Assembly: GCF_002953715.1 (NCBI RefSeq)
Contig: NZ_CP025012.1
Span: 3,612,501 to 3,676,500, forward strand
Direction: 5' to 3'
DNA length: 64,000 nt
Source of the DNA: Rhizobium leguminosarum
GTDB lineage: Bacteria > Pseudomonadota > Alphaproteobacteria > Rhizobiales > Rhizobiaceae
Below are positions 41,802-48,816 of this stretch, piece after piece; within the stretch, counting starts at the first letter, position 1, and each line of letters starts with the position of its first letter. The translations under genes and the position numbers were made by a program. The notes beneath the pieces are model-generated. The model was given only the letters and a program-made list of their open reading frames with translations, ran no database searches and was not told the DNA's origin.

Positions 41802-42498
41802 GGTCGAAAATCTGTCGGCCGGATATGGGCCGACGAAAGTACTCGAAGGAATTTCCTTCTCCGTGCCGGCAGGCGCCCGGCTTGCCGTGCTCGGTCGCAA
41901 TGGCATGGGCAAGACCACGCTGCTCGCAACGCTTGCCGGCCAGACCAGGCGATACGAGGGCAGCATCCGCCTCGGCGGTTCGGATGTCAGCGCAGCACCG
42001 AGCGCGACACGCGCGCACAAAGGCCTCGGATATGTGCCGCAGGCACGCTGCGTCTTCCCGACGCTGACAGTCGAAGAAAACCTTTTCGTCGGCTTGAAGG
42101 CGCGACCGAAGACGGCACTGGAGGAAGCCTATGCGATGTTCCCGCGCCTGAAGGAGCGCCGCCGCAATCTCGGCAGCCAGCTCTCCGGCGGCGAGCAGCA
42201 GATGCTTTCCACGGCCCGCACCATTCTCGGCCGCCCGTCCGTCCTGTTGCTCGACGAACCGCTGGAAGGCCTCGCACCTGTTATTTGCGAGGAATTGATG
42301 GCTGCCTTCGCCAACCTCGCCAAGACAGGAGACATGACCATCGTGCTGGTCGAGCAGCGCATCCAGAGCGCGCTCGATTTCGCCGATCAAGTCGTCATTC
42401 TTGAACGCGGCAGACTGGCCTGGACGGGAACGCCGGAGAGCCTCACCAAGGATCCCGAGGCTGTCGAAAGCCTGCTCGGGGTTGGCGGCCTGCATTGA
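41782..42498 (+). CDS. Liv/HAAT-type ABC transporter ATPase (LivF-like)
   Basis: A 238-aa ATPase with Walker A GRNGMGKTTLLATLAG, signature LSGGEQQMLSTARTIL, Walker B VLLLDEPLEGLAP and the switch region VLVEQRIQSAL. GGGAG lies eight bases before ATG 41782, within the end of the livG-like gene. It completes the binding protein, two permeases and two ATPases expected of this transporter class. No clear terminator follows. Confidence 0.93.
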   Translation: MPAISLEVENLSAGYGPTKVLEGISFSVPAGARLAVLGRNGMGKTTLLATLAGQTRRYEGSIRLGGSDVSAAPSATRAHKGLGYVPQARCVFPTLTVEENLFVGLKARPKTALEEAYAMFPRLKERRRNLGSQLSGGEQQMLSTARTILGRPSVLLLDEPLEGLAPVICEELMAAFANLAKTGDMTIVLVEQRIQSALDFADQVVILERGRLAWTGTPESLTKDPEAVESLLGVGGLH

Positions 42499-42904
42499 TT
42501 GATGGTCGGCAGAAGCTCGGGCTCTGCAGATTGACTCCATTTCTCCTTCAAGCTTCTCTTGGCACGCCAAGCAATTTATGCAGTATATCGTCATGACGAC
42601 GTCATCATTGGCCTGTCATTATTATCCTGCTTGAAAGTTTTCTGCCGGTCGAACTCATGAATCGCCTGAAAATGCGAGAAACATCATGATCGACGAAGCG
42701 GCAGCAGCGCAAGACAAGACATAAAATCCTGGCTCATGAACAGTATCGACGTCGATGCCGTTCTCTTTACTTGAATGCTTGAGCTGTAACCGATCAAAAT
42801 CTGTTGGATTTACCAGCGGAATTGCTCTGCCACTCCACCAATTTCGGTTGCCAGATACCCGATAGGGTTGCATAGTCGAATTGAACATCACACGGGAGGT
42901 AGAA
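42499..42904. other. 406-base intergenic region without a gene
   Basis: AT-richer than its surroundings. It contains a small hairpin CTTGG-CACG-CCAAG near 42557-42570 (possible end of the transporter transcript) and a dyad ATGAC-GAC-GTCAT at 42593-42605. No open frame of convincing length or RNA gene was seen. It probably holds the promoter of the VCBS-domain gene. Confidence 0.4.
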
Positions 42905-43738
42905 ATGGCAAACCACAAGCCGGTCGCAGGTGACGTATACTTGCCTGTTTTCAACATCGACAACCCGATCGACGGCAACATCCTGGACAATACCAGTTCC
43001 ACGGATGCCGACGGAGATCAGGTGCGTCTCAACTTCGTCAATGGACAGCGAATTCCGCAACCGGCCGATCCGAACGGGCCTGCCACGACCACCACAGTCG
43101 AAGGAAAATACGGCACGCTGACCGTCTATTCCAACGGCAATTACACCTATGAGCTCGATCACACCAACCCGGTGGTATCAGCGCTCGGCCCGGGAGACCA
43201 ACTCGTCGACCAGTTCAATTTCAAGATCTCGGATGGCAAAGGCGCAACCGATTTCGGCTTGCTCAATATCGCGGTCGACTTACCGGAGCACGGCGACGTC
43301 TTCGTGAATTTCGAGGATGTCGGCAACCACGACTTCCCGACGGGCTACAAGGGCTTCGATTGGGGTGCCTGGCACGATGGTGACGACGCGACTGTGCGGG
43401 AGGAAGCGGATGGCAACCACTATCTGGGAGGAGGCGTGTTCTGGACACCCATCCAAGCCGCCGATGGCGGCCACTTTCAGATCGAGCAATTCAGTGTCGC
43501 AAACGGCACATCGGACTATGACAACGTTCTGACGATCGAAGGTAAGCTGAACGACGATACCGTATTCTTGGTCACGGTCAACGTCACCGCCGACAGCATT
43601 CATGACCCGCAAGTGATCGATCTCAGCGCCTACGGCGAAATCGACTCTCTCGTGCTCGACACCAACCCGATCATCACGGAAACGAGCGGCCCGGATTATT
43701 ACGGCGCGCAATACGACAACTTTCATTTCATCGTTTGA
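42905..43738 (+). CDS. VCBS/cadherin-like repeat protein
   Basis: A 277-aa acidic protein. Residues 5-115 form one VCBS-like bacterial Ig domain (GNILDNTSSTDADGDQV, then GKYGTLTVYSNGNYTYELD and FKISDGKGATD). The C-terminal part (about 120-277) is rich in Gly, Asp and aromatic residues with predicted beta structure, perhaps a carbohydrate-binding jelly roll. No classical signal peptide is visible, so secretion by a type I system is likely, as for other VCBS proteins; no such system is adjacent. GGGAGGTAGAA precedes ATG 42905. An adhesion or surface role is plausible but inferred. Confidence 0.7.
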   Translation: MANHKPVAGDVYLPVFNIDNPIDGNILDNTSSTDADGDQVRLNFVNGQRIPQPADPNGPATTTTVEGKYGTLTVYSNGNYTYELDHTNPVVSALGPGDQLVDQFNFKISDGKGATDFGLLNIAVDLPEHGDVFVNFEDVGNHDFPTGYKGFDWGAWHDGDDATVREEADGNHYLGGGVFWTPIQAADGGHFQIEQFSVANGTSDYDNVLTIEGKLNDDTVFLVTVNVTADSIHDPQVIDLSAYGEIDSLVLDTNPIITETSGPDYYGAQYDNFHFIV

Positions 43739-43898
43739 CGGATGGGAGAAAGGGCGTCGTATCGCCGCAATCTTTGCATCTTCGCCAAGCCTTCTCTGCT
43801 GTGGCTATCTGATACCAATATCTTGCGATAGCTGACCGGGTTGCGTCTTGCTAGCATAGGATCGTGCGAGGAGGCACGGTTATGCTGGGATGGAGGAA

Positions 43899-44030
43899 AT
43901 GATGCAGCCAGTCGGAATGAGGTTAGCGGCGATAATGTTCTCGCTTGCCGTATGGGCTATTATTATCGCTATCGCATCCCACTTTTGGGCGACGAAGATG
44001 CCTGTATTGTTTTTGACGCTCTACAGATAG
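43899..44030 (+). CDS. Predicted 43-aa membrane microprotein
   Basis: GGAGG at 43892-43896 lies just before ATGATG (43899/43902). The 43-aa peptide begins MMQPVGMRLA and carries one strong membrane helix (IMFSLAVWAIIIAIASHFW). It ends 73 bases before the winged-helix gene in the same direction, and the two may be one transcript. A longer overlapping frame (43841-44092) is less protein-like. Function unknown; small membrane proteins next to toxins, defence ATPases or phage-derived genes are common. Confidence 0.45.
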   Translation: MMQPVGMRLAAIMFSLAVWAIIIAIASHFWATKMPVLFLTLYR

Positions 44031-44103
44031 ACCTGTCCTCGGCGTTGGCGGAAATGCTGCGGTTGCGCTTCAAAGACCGTGCCGTCCTTTGAAAGAGGAT
44101 GAA

Positions 44104-44427
44104 ATGACCGAGGCACGGAACGCAATATTCTTCGTCAAATGCAAGGATCGCACGGCCTGGCTTAACCGCGCCCGTCGCGACCCTCGGGTCTCCCATTTTG
44201 GCTTCCGCATCGCCTTCATGATCGCCGAAGATACCGACGAGAACGGCACCTTGTCGCAAAAGCCGATTGAGATAGCCGGGCGCGCTGGGGTTCATTTGGC
44301 GACGCTGATGAATGCCTTGAACGGCCTTTCCCGGCTTGGCTACATATCCTTTGAGAGAGGCGGGCATAGGCAGCCAAGCAAAATCACGTTGCTGCCGATA
44401 GCATCGAAAGGACGCTCCGCCGCGTGA
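44104..44427 (+). CDS. Winged-helix DNA-binding protein
   Basis: A 107-aa protein. Its middle contains a helix-turn-helix pattern: LSQKPIEIAGRAGVHLATLMNALNGLSRLGYISFERG (quoted here in pieces: IEIAGRAGVHLATLMNAL, then LSRLGYISFERG), with the typical wing after the recognition helix. GAAAGAGGATGAA precedes ATG 44104. No effector domain is present. It is convergent with the KAP NTPase gene, 43 bases away, and downstream of the microprotein. It could be the regulator of this small accessory cluster. Confidence 0.6.
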   Translation: MTEARNAIFFVKCKDRTAWLNRARRDPRVSHFGFRIAFMIAEDTDENGTLSQKPIEIAGRAGVHLATLMNALNGLSRLGYISFERGGHRQPSKITLLPIASKGRSAA

Positions 44428-44470
44428 CGGCGCCGTGACATTCCGTGACATCTCTGAACAGACTTAGCTG

Positions 44471-45946
44471 TCACGCTGCCTCCGAACCGTCTTTATTGGG
44501 CGTGACTAGTCCTCCCGCATTGGCGACCAAGTCGAGCAACCCTGTCTGAATGCTTGGGGCGGTCCGCAATACCGATACACCATTCCATTCGGGGGAAAAG
44601 ACGCCGTGAACATAATCTGCTGTACGGTCATCGGCAGCCGAATTGCGGTTCCTCATTATCTTGTCCATGCTGTCAAACAAGGTTATTGCACTGCCGAAAG
44701 CTCTATGAATATTTATACGGCGATCGACCTGACTTCCATCGCGCTGCATAAATGTTTGCCCAATGAACCAACTGGAGGGTACGCTGCGCTGCGCTGCCGC
44801 CCAATCCAACTCACCTGTTCTGTAGAATGCAACGCACAGGGGAAATAGTAGCACCAAATCGAGCGGGATTTTGTGCGGCCAAGCCGAAACCGTGACTTCG
44901 ATCATTTCGAGAACTTGTTCGATGGCCCTTAAATCAAGGCCGTAGGAAGTGCACCCTGACGTGATGAACTCGACCATGTCATCATCCGGGACCCGAACCT
45001 TCTTGCTGTCGATCGTGGCACAAAGTTCTTCAATCCGCCTTTTTGCCGATACGGCGCTGAATATGTAGGTCCGATCAAAAAAACGCTTCAAGTAGGTGAA
45101 CCCGTCAAAACCCTGGCCATAGGCGCCGGCTATGCTGTGTTGAAGTTGCTGGGAGTTCGTGGCGAATACGAAGGCAACGCCATCCACCTCAAATAGGTGC
45201 TTGATCCTTTCGAGCAGATGAACGGCATAGGACGGCCGGCACCGATCCAACTCATCTACCAAAACGAAAAAGGGAGCTTTCTTCCCAGATTTGTCCAGCG
45301 CTGCCACCGCCGCCGCTAATTTCTCGCGGAAAGTTTGGATCGCCTTATCGGTTTTTTGGAATTGACCGATAAGCGCCTCAAGCGTTCTATCGAACAGTTT
45401 GTCGATCTCAGCGACGCCGGTCTCAATCGAGCTGTCGATTGCAGCCTCTGCAGCTTCAGAAACAAGTGAATGATCCGCATCATCGGCTAAAATATCGTCT
45501 GCGGTGATGTCGAAGTGCTTCTTCGCTAACGATCTGATTGCCCCACCAGCGGCTTTTACCGCGATGCGACCGCCGTTCGATTTCACGGTCTTCCATGCCG
45601 TCTTCACGGCACTGTCCTTTTTGACGTGAGGGGCAAAGGCTCGATCGATTGCAGCCATGATAGCAATGTAGGGATCGCCCGCATGGTCGTCCTTCCAAGC
45701 GTTAACGTATGCGACCACATGCCCTTCTAATTCCGCCTGCTTCCCAAAACGCTCAAGGAAGAATGATTTTCCGCCTCCCCATTCGGCATCGATATTTAAC
45801 GAATATGAACTTCGGCGGCCCAGGCGCTTTCGCTTCGCGACTTCTCCGACAATAAAATTATAAAGAAAGTCGGCCTTCTGGCGGCGGTCAAGCCGATCCG
45901 CTTCCCAGATTTGCTCTGTCGTTTTGGCTTCCACCATTTCCCCCAT
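44471..45946 (-). CDS. KAP-family P-loop NTPase
   Basis: A 491-aa protein. The Walker A region is NIDAEWGGGKSFFLERF (residues 51-67, Lys60). It has Ala where the first P-loop Gly usually stands, with the Trp-Gly characteristic of KAP NTPases. Walker B with the extra acidic residues is FFVLVDELDRCRPSYAVHLL (about 225-245), then FVFATNSQQLQHSI as sensor region. The usual KAP membrane hairpins between Walker A and B are not evident, so it may be soluble. Codon use looks less GC-biased than in core neighbours. KAP ATPases are known from plasmid and phage-defence contexts; a defence role here is inference. Confidence 0.75.
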   Translation of the reverse strand: MGEMVEAKTTEQIWEADRLDRRQKADFLYNFIVGEVAKRKRLGRRSSYSLNIDAEWGGGKSFFLERFGKQAELEGHVVAYVNAWKDDHAGDPYIAIMAAIDRAFAPHVKKDSAVKTAWKTVKSNGGRIAVKAAGGAIRSLAKKHFDITADDILADDADHSLVSEAAEAAIDSSIETGVAEIDKLFDRTLEALIGQFQKTDKAIQTFREKLAAAVAALDKSGKKAPFFVLVDELDRCRPSYAVHLLERIKHLFEVDGVAFVFATNSQQLQHSIAGAYGQGFDGFTYLKRFFDRTYIFSAVSAKRRIEELCATIDSKKVRVPDDDMVEFITSGCTSYGLDLRAIEQVLEMIEVTVSAWPHKIPLDLVLLFPLCVAFYRTGELDWAAAQRSVPSSWFIGQTFMQRDGSQVDRRINIHRAFGSAITLFDSMDKIMRNRNSAADDRTADYVHGVFSPEWNGVSVLRTAPSIQTGLLDLVANAGGLVTPNKDGSEAA

Positions 45947-46137
45947 GCCATCAAATGTGCACCCAATTTATGATTGAATTCTTTAGTCCTGGTGTGCAAT
46001 GCCTGTGAGCCGCAAATGCACTAGGAAATTGCGATTTTGGTTGCCGATTTTTAGGGTCTGGCATCGCTGACTTTATTTGAACCAGGTGATGTTCGGATCG
46101 GATCTGCGATCCTTTATTTGCACTAGGGGGATTGGCG

Positions 46138-46794
46138 ATGCGCGTCTATCACTTCATCGACGAGAAATGGGGTCTCGACAACATTCGCCGCCGGCGCCTC
46201 AAGATTGCTCGAATATCAGATCTGAATGATCCGTTCGAACTGGAGATTGCCAGCCCCGATCCTACCGTCCGACGGGCATTCAGGCAGACGAAAGCGCAGT
46301 TGAATGGGTGGGCGGGTCTACTCTGCTTCAGTCGCGATTGGCGCAACCCCGTCCAGTGGGCGCATTATGGGGATCGACATCGTGGCTTATGTCTCGGTTT
46401 CGACATCCCCGATCCCTTGCTAACGACCGTTGTCTATCGATCCCGCCTCTTGAAGGCTGACATGGTCGCGATGAACGGTGCAGATGATCGGCAGTGGGAG
46501 TTCTACAAGAAGGTCCTGTCGACTAAATATACTCATTGGAAATACGAAAATGAGGTGCGTCTATTTATAAGGCTCGACGATGAGGACGCGCAGGCCAAGG
46601 GCCTATACTTTAAGTCCTTCGACAGCGAGATGGCCTTGAAAGAAGTGATCGTCGGCCATCGATCGGAATTGCTTCGCAAAGATCTCATTGATGCGATCGG
46701 CGAGAATGCGGCATCAGTCCGGCTTCGGAGAGGCCGTCTTGCATTCAATTCTTATCGTGTGGTGACGCAAAGCAATCCAGCGCTTTGGGAGTAA
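46138..46794 (+). CDS. DUF2971 family protein
   Basis: A 218-aa protein with the family landmarks VYHFIDEKWGLDNIRRRRLKI and ISDLNDPFELEIA at the N-terminus, then LLCFSRDWRNPVQWAHYGDRHRGLCLGFDI in the middle and KYTHWKYENEVRLF near residue 135. DUF2971 members have no established activity and are often found in accessory islands. ATG 46138 is preceded by GGGGG seven bases upstream; TTG 46132 is also possible. It is divergent from the KAP NTPase gene across a 191-base gap, which likely holds both promoters. Confidence 0.72.
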   Translation: MRVYHFIDEKWGLDNIRRRRLKIARISDLNDPFELEIASPDPTVRRAFRQTKAQLNGWAGLLCFSRDWRNPVQWAHYGDRHRGLCLGFDIPDPLLTTVVYRSRLLKADMVAMNGADDRQWEFYKKVLSTKYTHWKYENEVRLFIRLDDEDAQAKGLYFKSFDSEMALKEVIVGHRSELLRKDLIDAIGENAASVRLRRGRLAFNSYRVVTQSNPALWE

Positions 46795-46878
46795 TCTAGA
46801 GGATGGTGATGCCGACCGCATTTGCCCGCACGAACGCGGATCTTCCACTAGAAGGTGATTAATTCAACGAAGCGATCG

Positions 46879-46957
46879 TCAGACGATATCGTTAAGGTCG
46901 ACGTCGAGCGCGAGCGCCTTCATGACATCGGTCGAGCTGATTTCATTGGGAAAAGAG
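46879..46957 (-). pseudogene. Possible C-terminal gene remnant abutting the tRNA
   Basis: On the minus strand, directly after the tRNA CCA, an open frame reads HSFPNEISSTDVMKALALDV and ends LNDIV with TGA at 46879-46881. The amphipathic, protein-like sequence with rhizobial codons suggests the tail of a gene whose front was lost or displaced. At about 26 codons it may be chance. Confidence 0.25.
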
Positions 46958-47034
46958 TGGTAGCGGAGGAGGGATTTGAACCCCCGACACAAGGATTATG
47001 ATTCCTCTGCTCTGACCTACTGAGCTACTCCGCC
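46958..47034 (-). tRNA. tRNA-Met (CAU), probably elongator
   Basis: A 77-base cloverleaf with encoded CCA. Acceptor arms are GGCGGAG and CTCCGCT (a G-U pair at the end), the D-arm is in TAGCTCAGTAGGTCAGAGCA, the anticodon stem GAGGA/TCCTT encloses loop ATCATAA (anticodon CAT), and the T-arm contains GGGGGTTCAAATCCC. The G1-U72 end and D-arm fit an elongator Met tRNA. The lysidine-modified tRNA-Ile2 also has a CAT anticodon and is not fully excluded. Confidence 0.93.
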
Positions 47035-47169
47035 ACTGGTCAACGATACCCGCTCGCGAAGCGATGCCGGTTCGTGGGATGAGCGGCTTATAAGGTGCGC
47101 TTCGGCTTTGTGTCAAGCGCATGATCGAGAAAAACGGTGGGCTTTGCCGGCCGTCGTTACCTATGAGTT

Positions 47170-48369
47170 TCAGGCGGCGACGGGGCTGGCCAAAAGGGCC
47201 TTCAGGCAGGCTTCCGCCGAAGGTTCGCGCTCGGAACGTTCGATGAAACCGCCGCCGAAGACGCGGGCGTTGTCGCCGGGCGCGGAATAAAGCGCGCAGG
47301 CCTGGCCGGGTGCAATGCCCGCCTCGCCGACTGTCAGATCGACATAGGTGCCTGTTGCATCGATATGGAGGACCGCGGGTGCCGGCGCCCGTGTCGAGCG
47401 GACCTTGGCGTAGCAGGCAAAGCCCTTGCCGGCGGCGGCTTCCGCAAGCGTCTCGTCACCCAGCCAGTTGACGTCGCGCAGGTAGACCCGGTGCGTTTCC
47501 AGCGCCTCCTTCGGTCCGACGATGACGCGGCGCGAGCGGGCGTCGAGAAAGACGACGTAGAGCGGCTCGCCGGTGGCGATGCCGATGCCGCGGCGCTGGC
47601 CGATCGTGAAATGCAGGATGCCTTCATGGGTGCCGAGCACGCGGCCGTCGAGATGGACGATCTCGCCAGCGAGCGCCGCATTCGGCTTCAGCTTGGTGAT
47701 GACGTCGGAATATTTGCCCTGCGGCACGAAGCAGATGTCCTGGCTGTCGGCCTTCTTGGCAACGACGAGGCCCATCTCTTCGGCAAGCCTGCGGGTCTCG
47801 GCCTTCGGCAGGCCGCCCAGGGGAAAGCGGAGGTAATCGATCTGTTCCTGCGTCGTGGCGAAGAGGAAATAGCTCTGGTCGCGGTCGGCATCGGCAGGGC
47901 GGAAAAGCGCGCGGCGGCCGGGATTTTCGGACGAAGGGTTCGGTCCCGAGCGAATATAGTGACCGGTCGCCAGCGCATCGGCGCCAAGCTCCTTGGCAGT
48001 CGCCAGCAGATCGGCGAATTTGACGGTCTGGTTGCAGGAAACGCAAGGGATCGGCGTTTCGCCCGCCACATAGCTTTCCGCGAAGGGGTTGATCACCGTC
48101 TCGCGGAAGCGCTTTTCGTAATCGAGCACGTAATGCGGGATGCCGAGTGTTTCGCAAACGCGGCGCGCATCGTCGATATCCTGGCCGGCGCAGCAGGAGC
48201 CGGCGCGGTGAACAGCGGCGCCATGATCGTAAAGCTGCAGCGTAATGCCGAGCACGTCGTAACCCTGCTGTTTGAGAAGGCCAGCGACAACGGATGAATC
48301 GACGCCGCCCGACATGGCGACGACGACACGGGTCTCTTCCGGCTTCTTGTCAAAATCCAGTGTGTTCAA
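47170..48369 (-). CDS. mnmA: tRNA-specific 2-thiouridylase MnmA
   Basis: A 399-aa enzyme that installs the 2-thio group at the wobble uridine of Lys, Glu and Gln tRNAs. The PP-loop motif is VVVAMSGGVDSSVVAGLL near residues 15-32. The catalytic cysteines appear in PIPCVSCNQTVKF and KKADSQDICFVPQG; GQRRGIGIATGEPLYV follows. TTG 48369 is the preferred start because the conserved protein begins MNTLDFDKKPEE there; the frame continuing to 48558 reads as arginine-rich non-coding sequence. No strong ribosome binding site is visible before TTG. Confidence 0.93.
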   Translation of the reverse strand: MNTLDFDKKPEETRVVVAMSGGVDSSVVAGLLKQQGYDVLGITLQLYDHGAAVHRAGSCCAGQDIDDARRVCETLGIPHYVLDYEKRFRETVINPFAESYVAGETPIPCVSCNQTVKFADLLATAKELGADALATGHYIRSGPNPSSENPGRRALFRPADADRDQSYFLFATTQEQIDYLRFPLGGLPKAETRRLAEEMGLVVAKKADSQDICFVPQGKYSDVITKLKPNAALAGEIVHLDGRVLGTHEGILHFTIGQRRGIGIATGEPLYVVFLDARSRRVIVGPKEALETHRVYLRDVNWLGDETLAEAAAGKGFACYAKVRSTRAPAPAVLHIDATGTYVDLTVGEAGIAPGQACALYSAPGDNARVFGGGFIERSEREPSAEACLKALLASPVAA

Positions 48370-48546
48370 CGATGGTGCCAATTCTGCGCGGTCACGATCC
48401 GCCCTTGCGCTGCAATTGCGGCGGATTGCTGATCTCCGGCGGGATCGGCCGCCGTCTCTCGATGAGGCACCGATATAGAAAGGATTGTCCTTGGGCGCAA
48501 GGGGCAGCCTTCGGGCGCCGATATTTCGCATTCCCGCGTGAAGAGA

Positions 48547-48570
48547 AGGCGCAGCCAAAGCCGCGCCTTG
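48547..48570 (-). terminator. Terminator of the 33-aa peptide gene
   Basis: On the minus strand AAGGCGC and GCGCCTT enclose GGCTTTGGCT (which can itself pair), followed by CTCTTC. It lies about 17 bases after the small peptide stop. Confidence 0.6.
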
Positions 48571-48586
48571 GAGCGGGGGGTGCGGC

Positions 48587-48688
48587 TCAGGTGCCGATCA
48601 GCTTGTTGCAGGCGAATGCAATGCTCGGATTGGCGATGATGGCGGTTACGAGCGCCAGTCCGATCATCGAGAATGAAAAGCGTTTCAT
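48587..48688 (-). CDS. Small secreted or membrane peptide (33 aa)
   Basis: AAAGGAGGATGTTT precedes ATG 48688. The peptide is MKRFSFSMIGLALVTAIIAN and ends PSIAFACNKLIGT: basic start, hydrophobic core and a cleavage-like site AFA-C, so it is either a signal peptide with a tiny tail or a one-helix membrane peptide. A terminator follows. The strong ribosome binding site plus its own terminator suggest a real short gene; no function known. Confidence 0.55.
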   Translation of the reverse strand: MKRFSFSMIGLALVTAIIANPSIAFACNKLIGT

Positions 48689-48816
48689 AAACATCCTCCT
48701 TTCCAGCCCACGACAATTATGCGGCTTCGCCCGCCTTTCTCAAAATGACGAATGCTTGATGGCATCCGGCGGCATGCCTTTCCCCGACGCCACTCCCAGC
48801 TGTCGCTTAAGCGCTT

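Noticed and set aside
43841..44092. 83-codon frame overlapping the membrane microprotein
   Set aside because: No ribosome binding site and poor protein-like composition; the overlapping 43-aa frame with GGAGG and a clear helix is the better reading.
46958..47034. tRNA 3' end as an attachment site for an integrated element
   Set aside because: No integrase gene and no second copy of the tRNA 3' end was seen within the window, so no att site is claimed.
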